Shown in pieces: positions 1-7,594 of a DNA stretch of 64,000 nt. The notes beneath the pieces are model-generated. The model was not told the DNA's origin. It worked only from the letters and a program-made list of their open reading frames with translations, and did no database searches. The stretch comes from Pseudomonas grimontii (lineage in GTDB: Bacteria > Pseudomonadota > Gammaproteobacteria > Pseudomonadales > Pseudomonadaceae). The position numbers and the translations under genes were made by a program. Location of the stretch: contig NZ_VFES01000018.1 of NCBI RefSeq assembly GCF_007858185.1, forward strand, positions 51,465-115,464, read 5' to 3'. Position 1 is the first letter of the stretch. Each line of letters begins with the position of its first letter.

Positions 1-2294
1 AGGCCATGGAATTGGTGGCCAACGGCATTGTCGATGCGACTGCGGTTTCGCTGATCAGCGCGCGCTACATGATCGCGCGCAATTACCGTAAGCGCCTGCA
101 CATCACCAGCACCGTCGGGAGTGAGCCCGCACGCATTACCTTTGGGGTCAACCGCAGCGAACTGGAGTTGTACTCGATCCTCGACAAGGCGCTGTTGAGC
201 ATAACCCCTGAAGAAATGGACGAGCTGACCAACCATTGGCGCAGCGAGATCATCATTGAAGACAGCTACTGGAAACGTCATCGCAATATGATCATCCAGG
301 GCTTTGGCCTGGCTGCGCTGCTGCTGCTGGTCACCCTGGGCTGGGTGTTCTATCTGCGTAACCTGATTCGCAAACGCGCCCAGGCCGAGCGGGCCTTGAG
401 CGACCAGATGCGTTTCATGAGCGTGCTGATCGATGGCACGCCACACCCGATCTATGTGCGCGATCGCCTGGGTCGCCTGATGGCCTGCAATAACGCCTAT
501 CTCGATGTGTTCGGCTTCAAGTTGGAAGACGTGATCGGCAAGACTGTGGTGGAAACCGACACGGGTAACCCGCCCCAGGCCAAGTCGTTTCATGCCGATT
601 ATTTGCGTTTGATGGAGATGGGTGATCCGCAGATCCATGACCGCGTGCTCAAGGTGCCCGGTGGCGATGCGTTGACCATCTACCAGTGGATGCTCCCGTA
701 CCGCGATAGCAATGGCAGCGTCGTCGGCATGATTGCCGGCTGGGTGGATGTCAGCGAGCGCCAGCGTTTGTTGGGCCAGTTGCAGGAAGCCAAGGAGGAG
801 GCCGACGCCGCTAACCGTGCCAAGACCACGTTTCTGGCGACCATGAGCCATGAGATCCGCACCCCCATGAACGCGGTGATCGGCATGATCGAACTGGCCC
901 TGGAAAACGCCGAACAGGGCGTGGCCGATCGCGATGCGCTGGAAGTCGCATCAGTGGCGTCCCGGGGCATGCTGGAGTTGATCGGCGATATTCTCGACAT
1001 TGCGCGGATCGAATCCGGCCACCTGTCCCTGAGCCTGGAGCCGGCCAATCTGCACGAACTGCTGGCCTCGGTGGCACGTGTGTTCGAGGGGCTGGCGCGG
1101 GACAAGGGCTTGGTGTTGCAGGTGGAGCTCGACCCATTGATCGACCGGCCGGTGTTAGTCGACCCGTTGCGCTTCAAGCAGGTGGTGTCGAATGTGTTGG
1201 GTAACGCGATCAAGTTCACCGCCACCGGCCAGGTGCTTCTGGGCGCCCAGGCTGCGCCGGCCTTGGTCAACGACCAACTGAACCTGCGGTTGTGGGTGGA
1301 GGACACGGGGATTGGCATCAGCGCCGAAGATCAGCAGCGCTTGTTCAACCCCTTTATCCAAGGCAGCAATAACGAGCAGTCAGCGCGAAGCGGATCGGGC
1401 CTGGGGTTGGTGATCAGCCATAACCTGTGCGAGATGATGGGTGGGCAATTGCATTTGAGCAGTGTGCTGGGCAAGGGCACGCGGGTGGATGTGACGTTGG
1501 CGCTGGCACTGACCACAGCCGTGCCGCTCAGTGTCCCGGTGCCGCACATTCCGCCAGTACGCGGGTTGAACATTCTGGTGGTGGATGACTACCCGGCCAA
1601 CCGTTTGTTGCTGGCGCGACAACTGAGTTTTCTGGGACATCGCATCACCTCGGCCGAGGATGGCGCCCAAGGATTTGCATTGTGGCAGGCTGGAGATTTT
1701 GATGGCGTGATCACCGATTGCAACATGCCTTTCAAGGACGGTTACACGTTGGCGCGTGATATTCGCGCACAGGAGCGCCAGTTGGGGCTGACGCCGTGCC
1801 TGTTACTCGGGTTCACCGCCAATGCCTTGCCGCAAGAAGCCGAACGCTGCCGCCAAGCAGGCATGGACGGTTGCCTGTTCAAGCCTACCGGGCTTGAGGA
1901 CTTGCGCCTGGCTTTGGCATCACGGACCGCCGGCGTGCTAGTGGATGAAGTGGAAGTGGGGTTTGATTTAAGTTCACTGATCACGCTGACGCAGGGAGAT
2001 AACGATGCCCTCAACGGGCTGTTGACGCCGTTACTCAGTAGCCTCGAAGAAGACCGTGGGCTGTTGCCGTGCCTGAAATCGCAGGCTGATTTCGCCAAGC
2101 TTCATGACCTGGCTCATCGCGTCAAAGGGGGCGCGCGCATGGTCAAGGCTCAGGTGTTGATCACTTGCTGCGAGACATTGGAAAGCGTGTGTGAACAGCA
2201 TGACGGCGTTGCATTGGGCGCTGCGGTAGAGGCGATAGACGTGGCCATCGAACAGTTGCATCACAGCATTAGGCGTTACGGCAATCAGGCTTGA
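1..2294 (+). CDS. Hybrid sensor histidine kinase, BvgS/EvgS type (5' end outside window)
   Basis: The frame is open from the window edge, so the N-terminus is missing. The visible part begins in the tail of a periplasmic SBP_bac_3-type sensor domain. A membrane helix follows (about residues 97-118, counted from the ATG at 6), then a PAS domain (about 137-250), a HisKA domain with the phospho-accepting His in ATMSHEIRTPMN (His282), and an HATPase_c domain with DTGIGIS and GSGLGL. Next come a receiver domain (LVVDDYPANR, acceptor Asp in ITDCNMP) and a C-terminal HPt domain with His in LAHRVKGGA. This is the full His-Asp-His phosphorelay order of unorthodox kinases. The partner regulator is not evident: the next gene encodes only a degenerate receiver. 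The signal sensed cannot be told. Confidence 0.93.
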   Translation, partial: AMELVANGIVDATAVSLISARYMIARNYRKRLHITSTVGSEPARITFGVNRSELELYSILDKALLSITPEEMDELTNHWRSEIIIEDSYWKRHRNMIIQGFGLAALLLLVTLGWVFYLRNLIRKRAQAERALSDQMRFMSVLIDGTPHPIYVRDRLGRLMACNNAYLDVFGFKLEDVIGKTVVETDTGNPPQAKSFHADYLRLMEMGDPQIHDRVLKVPGGDALTIYQWMLPYRDSNGSVVGMIAGWVDVSERQRLLGQLQEAKEEADAANRAKTTFLATMSHEIRTPMNAVIGMIELALENAEQGVADRDALEVASVASRGMLELIGDILDIARIESGHLSLSLEPANLHELLASVARVFEGLARDKGLVLQVELDPLIDRPVLVDPLRFKQVVSNVLGNAIKFTATGQVLLGAQAAPALVNDQLNLRLWVEDTGIGISAEDQQRLFNPFIQGSNNEQSARSGSGLGLVISHNLCEMMGGQLHLSSVLGKGTRVDVTLALALTTAVPLSVPVPHIPPVRGLNILVVDDYPANRLLLARQLSFLGHRITSAEDGAQGFALWQAGDFDGVITDCNMPFKDGYTLARDIRAQERQLGLTPCLLLGFTANALPQEAERCRQAGMDGCLFKPTGLEDLRLALASRTAGVLVDEVEVGFDLSSLITLTQGDNDALNGLLTPLLSSLEEDRGLLPCLKSQADFAKLHDLAHRVKGGARMVKAQVLITCCETLESVCEQHDGVALGAAVEAIDVAIEQLHHSIRRYGNQA

Positions 2295-2428
2295 CGGCCG
2301 GAGATGGCCATTCGGTTGATTTGGGAGAACTCCTACATGAAGGGGGAACATGCCTGATTTTGTCTTCGGGATATGTCTGGAAAATGGGCCTCGCTCACTG
2401 ACGAGCGCTGCCTGCCCAGGGGTTTGCC

Positions 2429-2851
2429 ATGCCGAACAAAGCACTGACCATCCTGATTGCTGATGAACAACACCTGCAACGGTTGTACATCGAAAAAATG
2501 CTCAATCAGTTGGGGTACCACCGGATCGTGCCGGTACAAACCTTCGAGGAAGTCCAGATACTCACCGCCATCCCCGCCGACCCCTTCGACGTGCTGATCA
2601 TCAATGCGGGGCTGACGGCCCACGTCTGTGGGCCCCAGCCCCAGGTGAACCATATTCTGGTCTACGATCACCTGGATCTGGGTGCACCCCCCGGCGTAAC
2701 CCCGGCGGTGCTGGTGCGGCTGCCCGGTGTGCCGGACAACGTCAATCTCGAACACTTCATGGACATTATCGACCCACCCGCGGCCACTGCCGGCCTGCGG
2801 GTATTGCCGTGGCTGCGCGAGTTATCCCGCGCATCGGTGGGCGGGGCTTAG
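2429..2851 (+). CDS. Degenerate response-regulator receiver-like protein
   Basis: A 140-residue protein 134 bases downstream of the hybrid kinase on the same strand. The N-terminus (ILIADEQHLQRLYIEKMLNQ) matches the first strand and helix of a receiver domain, including the acidic pair. The expected phospho-acceptor region reads FDVLIINAGL, with Asn where Asp would normally stand, and the rest of the fold is weakly conserved. No output domain follows. It may be a pseudo-receiver that docks on the kinase without being phosphorylated, or a decaying regulator. It ends convergently with dkgB; the stop codons overlap. Confidence 0.65.
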   Translation: MPNKALTILIADEQHLQRLYIEKMLNQLGYHRIVPVQTFEEVQILTAIPADPFDVLIINAGLTAHVCGPQPQVNHILVYDHLDLGAPPGVTPAVLVRLPGVPDNVNLEHFMDIIDPPAATAGLRVLPWLRELSRASVGGA

Positions 2852-3666
2852 TCCCACTTCGGCGCAATGCCCTTGGGGCTGGTCAAGCGCTGGCCCCGTT
2901 CCAGCCCGGCAATTTGTGCCATGTCAGCAGCGCTCAAGGTCAGTTGCAGGGCCTTGAGGTTGCTTTGCAGGTTGGCACGCTTGGTTGAGGATGGGATGAC
3001 CGCATAACCCAATTGCATGGCCCAGGCCAAGGTCACTTGCGCCGGGGTAGCCTGATGGCGCTCGGCGATCTGCTGGATCACCGGGTCCTTGAGTGCTTCA
3101 CCGTAGGCCAGGGTCATGTACGAGGTGATCTGGATGCCGTTGGCGGTTGCGAAATCCACAACCTGCTGGTTTTGCAGATAAGGGTGCAATTCGATCTGGT
3201 TGGTGGCGATGTGCTCGGCACCCACGGCTGCGATGGCCTGCTTCATCAGGGCGATGGTGAAGTTGGAAATACCGATCTGGCGCGTCAGGCCCAGGCGTTT
3301 GGCTTCCAGCAACTGCCCCATGAATTCGGCGACGGGCACCTGGTCTTCAGGTGATGGCCAGTGGATCAGGGTCAGGTCCAGGTAATCGGTCTTGAGCTTG
3401 CGCAGGCTTTCCTTGAGGCTTGGGATCAGCTGGCCTTCAGCAAAGTTGGCGATCCAGATCTTGCTGGTGATAAACAGTTCATCCCGCGGGATGCCGCTGT
3501 CGGCGATGGCCCGGCCGACGTCCGCTTCATTCTCGTAGATCTGCGCGGTGTCGATGACACGGTAGCCCAGTTCCAGGCCGGTGCTGACGGAATCGATCAC
3601 CACCTGGCCTTGCAGGCGAAAGGTGCCGAGGCCGAAGGCGGGGACTTTTGGCGTGAGGGTAGACAT
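2848..3666 (-). CDS. dkgB: 2,5-didehydrogluconate reductase / methylglyoxal reductase (aldo/keto reductase)
   Basis: A 272-residue soluble aldo/keto reductase that reads almost colinearly with E. coli DkgB (PAFGLGTF start, IHWPSP, ATNQIELHPYLQN). It reduces small ketones and aldehydes with NADPH. The catalytic tetrad is visible: Asp39 and Tyr44 in DTAQIYENE, Lys69 in TSKIW and His102 in LIHWPS. I chose the ATG at 3666 because it gives the family N-terminus and has GGAG seven bases upstream; longer in-frame extensions add 55 residues with no family match. Monocistronic. Confidence 0.92.
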   Translation of the reverse strand: MSTLTPKVPAFGLGTFRLQGQVVIDSVSTGLELGYRVIDTAQIYENEADVGRAIADSGIPRDELFITSKIWIANFAEGQLIPSLKESLRKLKTDYLDLTLIHWPSPEDQVPVAEFMGQLLEAKRLGLTRQIGISNFTIALMKQAIAAVGAEHIATNQIELHPYLQNQQVVDFATANGIQITSYMTLAYGEALKDPVIQQIAERHQATPAQVTLAWAMQLGYAVIPSSTKRANLQSNLKALQLTLSAADMAQIAGLERGQRLTSPKGIAPKWD

Positions 3667-3837
3667 CAGTAACTCCAATAGGGCTGTAGGCAATGGAGTT
3701 GAGTATCCCCTCGTCGTTCCTTCGGAAACACCGTCGAACCCGAAAAGGACTCTTGCCTGCACGTCACGAATGGCCAGTGTGCTTGACGCTGTCATGAGGC
3801 GCTGTACCTGCGGTAGCAGCGCCTTGATCAATCAGTC

Positions 3838-4914
3838 TTAAGCGCGCAGGCGCTCGGCCGCCGCACGCAACAACTGCTCGGTGGCGGTCCAGCCCAGGCA
3901 GCCGTCGGTCACTGACACCCCGTATTTCATCGACGGACTCAACGGCTGACAGCCTTCGAACAGATGGCTTTCGAGCATCATGCCGATCAGCGAGGTGTCA
4001 CCCTGCAAGCGTTGCTCCAGCACGTCGTTGAACACGGCCGGTTGGCGCAGCGGGTCCTTGCCGCTGTTGGCGTGGCTGCAGTCGACCATGATCCGGGGGG
4101 TGACCTTGGACTTGACCAGGTCGTGTTTTACCCGCGCCACGCTCTGCGCATCGTAGTTCGGCCCGCGGTGACCGCCACGCAGTACCAGATGGGTGTCGAG
4201 GTTGCCAGGAGTCTGGATGATTGCCGGGTGGCCTTGGCTGTCGACGCCGAAGTGGCGGTGCGGGTGGGACGCCGAGCGCATGGCGTCACAGGCAATCGCG
4301 ACGCCGCCATCGGTGCCGTTCTTGAAGCCCACGGGCATGCCCAGGCCGCTGGCCATCTCACGGTGGATCTGCGACTCCGTGGTACGCGCGCCAATCGCTA
4401 CCCAACTGAGCAGGTCATCGAAGTAGCCGGCGGCCATGGGTTGCAGCAGCTCAGTGGCAACCGGGAGGCCCAGGCGCAGCATTTCGCGCATCAACTCGCG
4501 GGACAGAGTCAGGCCGGCGGCCATGTCATCGCTGCCATCCAGGCGGGGATCATAGGCCAGGCCTTTCCAGCCGACAGTCGTGCGTGGTTTTTCGACGTAG
4601 GCGCGGATGACCAGCAGCATCTGGTCGCTGACTTCGAGGGCCAGCTTCTTCAGGTTGCGGGCGTATTCCATGGCCGATTCCGGGTCATGGATCGAGCACG
4701 GCCCCACAATGACCAGCAAGCGTGAATCTTCGCCATTGAGGATGGCGCGCACGGCTTGGCGATGGGCGTGGATCTGTTCGTTGAGGAACGGGCTGAGGGG
4801 CAACTGGTGCTTGAGCTCAAGTGAGCTGGGCAGGCGCTGGGTCAGGGCTTCATTGGCGCTGGTCAGGGCACTGTTCAAGGCTGAGAGGGGCAGAGCGGCG
4901 ACGGAGGAGTTCAT
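3838..4914 (-). CDS. 3-deoxy-7-phosphoheptulonate (DAHP) synthase, type I
   Basis: A 358-residue class I DAHP synthase of the AroF/AroG/AroH family. It condenses phosphoenolpyruvate and erythrose 4-phosphate in the first step of the shikimate pathway. Family motifs are present: VGPCSIHDPESAMEYA, RAYVEKPRTTVGWKG, GFKNGTDG, LRGGHRGPNY and VDCSHANSGK. The ATG at 4914 is preferred because AGGAAG lies eight bases upstream; an upstream in-frame ATG at 4980 lacks a good site. The gene sits behind a leader region with two small ORFs and a terminator, so aromatic amino-acid attenuation is likely. Which feedback class it belongs to (Tyr, Phe or Trp) cannot be read with certainty, so no symbol is given. 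Confidence 0.93.
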   Translation of the reverse strand: MNSSVAALPLSALNSALTSANEALTQRLPSSLELKHQLPLSPFLNEQIHAHRQAVRAILNGEDSRLLVIVGPCSIHDPESAMEYARNLKKLALEVSDQMLLVIRAYVEKPRTTVGWKGLAYDPRLDGSDDMAAGLTLSRELMREMLRLGLPVATELLQPMAAGYFDDLLSWVAIGARTTESQIHREMASGLGMPVGFKNGTDGGVAIACDAMRSASHPHRHFGVDSQGHPAIIQTPGNLDTHLVLRGGHRGPNYDAQSVARVKHDLVKSKVTPRIMVDCSHANSGKDPLRQPAVFNDVLEQRLQGDTSLIGMMLESHLFEGCQPLSPSMKYGVSVTDGCLGWTATEQLLRAAAERLRA

Positions 4915-4932
4915 ATTCAAGGCTTCCTGGGC

Positions 4933-4958
4933 AAGCGGCGGGCTATTCCCGCGCGCTT
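4933..4958 (-). promoter_or_regulatory. Hairpin next to the DAHP synthase ribosome binding site
   Basis: On the minus strand AAGCG-GCGGG pairs with CCCGC-CGCTT around an AATAG loop, with one bulged base. It lies just after the stop codon of the second small leader ORF and five bases before the AGGAAG ribosome binding site. It could couple translation of the leader ORF to that of the enzyme. Structure judged by eye only. Confidence 0.4.
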
Positions 4959-4961
4959 GGC

Positions 4962-5114
4962 CTACTGGGGTGTTCGACAATTCGCCGTATCGGCTACGTG
5001 TGTTGGTTTGCCACCAATAGGTGACCGATCGGAGGCGGCAGGCTGTCCCGAGCGGAGCTTGCTAAATCGCCATGCAGTGCACGTGTCGTAGCGGTAATAA
5101 GTGGCATAGTTCAT
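4962..5114 (-). CDS. Second leader ORF, Tyr-rich N-terminus (50 residues)
   Basis: A small ORF starting ATG at 5114 with AAAGGA about eight bases upstream. Its peptide begins MNYATYYRYDTCTAWRFSK, so four of the first nine residues are Tyr, followed by Trp and Phe. It lies between the attenuator terminator and the DAHP synthase start, 47 bases before that start. The dense aromatic codons fit a translation-sensing leader rather than an enzyme. A stable hairpin follows its stop. I do not know a named family for it; alternatively it could be a small expressed protein. Confidence 0.5.
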   Translation of the reverse strand: MNYATYYRYDTCTAWRFSKLRSGQPAASDRSPIGGKPTHVADTANCRTPQ

Positions 5115-5176
5115 GTCGTGATTCCTTTAAGTGTTCTTGATCAAGCTGAAAAGTTTGTGGAGACCTGAAAAAACAA

Positions 5177-5206
5177 AACCCCCGGTCGGGGAGCCGACCG
5201 GGGGTT
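5177..5206 (-). terminator. Rho-independent attenuator-type terminator in the DAHP synthase leader
   Basis: A 12- to 13-base-pair GC-rich stem (AACCCCCGGTCGG, short loop, then its complement) followed on the minus strand by TTTTGTTTTTT. It stands 50 bases after the aromatic-rich leader peptide and well before the structural gene, the classic position of an amino-acid attenuator. I could not identify the competing antiterminator with confidence. Confidence 0.8.
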
Positions 5207-5256
5207 AGATTTCTCTGGTAGGCGACCCCTTGAGTAGTGGGCGCCGATTTCAGGTA

Positions 5257-5391
5257 TCAGGCGCGCCAGTGGCTAAACCAATACCCAAAATAAAAGCTGA
5301 CCAGTGCGCTCGAACCGTTCACACGGGTAGCCGATACCGAGCGCTGGGCGCTGGCAGCAGGGCAAACCTGAGTGTGGGTGAGTTGCAACAT
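5257..5391 (-). CDS. Aromatic-rich leader peptide of the DAHP synthase gene
   Basis: A 44-residue ORF with ATG at 5391 and GGAG nine bases upstream. Near its C-terminus it reads SFYFGYWFSHWRA: eight aromatic codons (F, Y, F, Y, W, F, W plus the nearby His) within eleven. A terminator hairpin follows. This is the arrangement of ribosome-stalling leaders such as those of the trp and phe operons, so low charged tRNA-Phe, Tyr or Trp should favour readthrough into the DAHP synthase. The sequence and order are seen directly; the mechanism is inferred by analogy. Confidence 0.78.
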   Translation of the reverse strand: MLQLTHTQVCPAASAQRSVSATRVNGSSALVSFYFGYWFSHWRA

Positions 5392-5538
5392 GGTGTGTCT
5401 CCAAATTTATGAGGGGAGCTTACTCGAGGCACGCAGGGAGATTCAATCAGTAATTTCTATTGCGGTGGGGTACTTACGGCTATGGGGTGAGTGCCGATAT
5501 GCTGTTTGCACTTTGATACTGATTGCTTGGACGCGACC

Positions 5539-6288
5539 ATGACTGCCTTCACCCTTGCTGCTGCTCAATCCATTTCCATCGCGGGCGATGTCCCAGCCAA
5601 TATTGAACGGCACCTCGCATTTATGCGCACCGCGGCGGAACAGGGTGTGCAATTACTGGTATTCCCCGAGTTGTCGTTGACGGGGTATGAGCCGTCGCTG
5701 GCCGCTGAATTGGCGATTGCGCCAGAGGACAAGGTGCTGACACCCCTGCGTGAGATGGCGCGGGAACTGCGACTGACGGCGGTGGTGGGGATGCCGATCC
5801 GAGTGACGCCGGAGGCGGGTGTGTTGATCGGTGCGCTGGTGCTGGGAGCGGACGGCTCCCTGGCGGTCTACACCAAGCAGCATCTGCATGCTGGCGAAGA
5901 GGCTGTGTTTGTCGCAGGGCACGGCGGTGCAGCCCTTGAGTGGGGGGATGAGCGGATTGCGCTGGCGGTGTGCGCAGACTTTTCCCATGCCAGTCATCCC
6001 CGTGCAGCGGCGCGAGCGGGCGCTACGGTGTATGCCGCAGGAGTATTGATCAGTGAGGGCGGCTACGCCACGGACAGTGCGCTGCTCCAAGACTATGCCG
6101 CTGAACATGGCCTGCTGGTGTTGATGGCCAATCATGGTGGTCCTTCAGGTGGCTGGGCCTGCGCCGGTCGCAGTGCGATCTGGGCCGCCGATGGCAGTTT
6201 GCTTGCTGCTGTCCCTGGCGTGGGCGATGCGCTGCTGATTGCCCGTCGCGCTGGCCGGGGTTGGGCTAGCCGAGTGATGGCTCTCTAA
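5539..6288 (+). CDS. Carbon-nitrogen hydrolase (nitrilase superfamily)
   Basis: A 249-residue cytosolic amidase/nitrilase-fold enzyme. The Glu-Lys-Cys triad is visible: Glu44 in VFPELSLTGYE, Lys113 in YTKQHLH and Cys145 in AVCADFSH. Members hydrolyse amides or transfer acyl groups; the substrate here is not evident. I use the ATG at 5539 because the preceding in-frame residues do not belong to the fold, although the ribosome binding site is weak. The next gene starts one base after the stop codon, so the two are probably co-transcribed and translationally coupled. Confidence 0.85.
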   Translation: MTAFTLAAAQSISIAGDVPANIERHLAFMRTAAEQGVQLLVFPELSLTGYEPSLAAELAIAPEDKVLTPLREMARELRLTAVVGMPIRVTPEAGVLIGALVLGADGSLAVYTKQHLHAGEEAVFVAGHGGAALEWGDERIALAVCADFSHASHPRAAARAGATVYAAGVLISEGGYATDSALLQDYAAEHGLLVLMANHGGPSGGWACAGRSAIWAADGSLLAAVPGVGDALLIARRAGRGWASRVMAL

Positions 6289-6720
6289 ATGGCATTTCAC
6301 CTGCGCGCTGCAACGGACCAGGACCTTCCGTTTGCACGGAAGCTGACCCACGAGGCAATGGCCCGCTACTACGTTGAGTATGGGTTGTGGTGGTCCAACG
6401 AAGGCTTCGATACCGCCTGGGCCGGTCGGGAAAACTGGCTGATCTGCCGGGACGACAGTGTCTTCGGGTTTATCAGTCTGAGTCGCGACAGCCGTGCTCT
6501 CTATATTCGCGAGTTGCATATGCTGGAGGCGTGTCGCGGGTTAGGCGCGGGTTGCTGGGTGTTGGAGCAGATGGCGCTCAAGGCGCAGGCACTGGGACTG
6601 TTGCGCTTGACCGTATTCAAGACTAATCCGGCCAGAAGGCTCTATCAGCGCATGGGGCTCAGCATCGTTGGTGAAGACGACTGCTTCTGGCGTATGGAGC
6701 GTGTTTGTCGCTCAAGCTAA
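6289..6720 (+). CDS. GNAT-family N-acetyltransferase
   Basis: A 143-residue acetyltransferase. The acetyl-CoA pyrophosphate loop appears as CRGLGAGCWVLEQM (about residues 83-96), followed by the usual LRLTVFKTNPARRLYQRMGL near the C-terminus. The ATG directly follows the TAA of the nitrilase-family gene, so both are likely one operon. The acceptor substrate cannot be told from sequence. Confidence 0.85.
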   Translation: MAFHLRAATDQDLPFARKLTHEAMARYYVEYGLWWSNEGFDTAWAGRENWLICRDDSVFGFISLSRDSRALYIRELHMLEACRGLGAGCWVLEQMALKAQALGLLRLTVFKTNPARRLYQRMGLSIVGEDDCFWRMERVCRSS

Positions 6721-6755
6721 AACGTGCACCGGCTTCTTATAAGCGCATACTGGCT

Positions 6756-6995
6756 TCAGGAACTCATCTCCTGATCGTTGTTCAGGCTTCCCGCCTCGGC
6801 AAGGATAACCCCTTCTTTCATGCCCAAAAGGACCGCTACCTTATGGGCCTCCCCACGCCGTCCCTTTTTGCGCCCAGCGAGCACTTGATAGGTGGTTGCC
6901 GGATCAACGCCATGTTCCCGGGCGAACGCTTGAACTGACTTTCCCTGATGTTCCAGCCAGGCCTTGGCTTGTGCAGTGGTACGGATTCCGGGCAT
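6756..6995 (-). CDS. Small lambda-repressor-like HTH protein
   Basis: A 79-residue protein. Residues 18-60 form a helix-turn-helix (SVQAFAREHGVDPATTYQVL), followed by a basic GRKKGRRGEAHK stretch that resembles phage Ner/Cro-type DNA-binding proteins. No other domain is present. It is divergent from the XRE gene at 7078, with about 80 bases between them, as in repressor/antirepressor or toxin-antitoxin switches. Its targets are unknown. Confidence 0.7.
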   Translation of the reverse strand: MPGIRTTAQAKAWLEHQGKSVQAFAREHGVDPATTYQVLAGRKKGRRGEAHKVAVLLGMKEGVILAEAGSLNNDQEMSS

Positions 6996-7077
6996 AGTTC
7001 AAAACCGTTCAAGTTTGTTTAATAAAGAGATGAGCGTGTCACCTCTTGGGGTGTGTCAAATAGGATCATACATCCAA

Positions 7078-7443
7078 ATGAGTGGAATCGGTTCGCGTTT
7101 AAGGCAAGAAAGGGAGCGACTTGGCTTGTCGCAAAAAGTGTTTGGTGAAATAGGGGGCGTTGAAGCCAACGCACAAGGTAAATATGAAAGTGGAGGGCGT
7201 GCGCCTAAAGCGGATTACTTGTCTCGTGTCGCCCAAAGAGGTGTAGATGTGCTGTATGTCTTGACCGGCGCAGCCACGCCAATTCAACTGGAAAATCTGA
7301 GCCAGATCGAGGAGAAGGTCCTCGGGGACTACCGCGCAATGTTCGAGGAAGACCAGGCTGCAATCCGTCGCCTGACCTCCACCCTGGCCGAGCACTCGGT
7401 TGCGATTAACGGAAAAGCCAAGCCACAGCCCCAGGATTCCTGA
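7078..7443 (+). CDS. XRE-family transcriptional regulator
   Basis: A 121-residue protein with an N-terminal HTH_3 domain (about residues 4-58, GSRLRQERERLGLSQKVFGE) and a short helical tail (about 75-115) that may dimerise. I take the ATG at 7078 since it gives the standard XRE N-terminus; in-frame starts further upstream would add an unrelated extension. It is divergent from the small HTH gene at 6756-6995 and lies 151 bases before gacA. No phage structural genes are near. Confidence 0.78.
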   Translation: MSGIGSRLRQERERLGLSQKVFGEIGGVEANAQGKYESGGRAPKADYLSRVAQRGVDVLYVLTGAATPIQLENLSQIEEKVLGDYRAMFEEDQAAIRRLTSTLAEHSVAINGKAKPQPQDS

Positions 7444-7594
7444 CGCTTTGCCCAGCAAATTTAGCCATCCGCTGCACGGCGAGTGGCTGTCGCTTAATCA
7501 AACTCTACATATATGACGCTTGCAGCTAGGTCTGCGCCTTGGTTTTTTGCTAAGGTGTTCAGCAACCTATAAGACTATTTCGCGAGGTGTCTGC

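Noticed and set aside
2295..2428. Short ORF-like stretch after the hybrid kinase
   Set aside because: No ribosome binding site linked to a sustained frame, and no recognisable peptide; treated as spacer.
3667..3837. Possible LysR C-terminal remnant between dkgB and the DAHP synthase
   Set aside because: One plus-strand frame (RTLACTSRMASVLDAVMRR) faintly recalls the end of a LysR protein, and such regulators often sit by dkgB, but the match is too short and weak to list.
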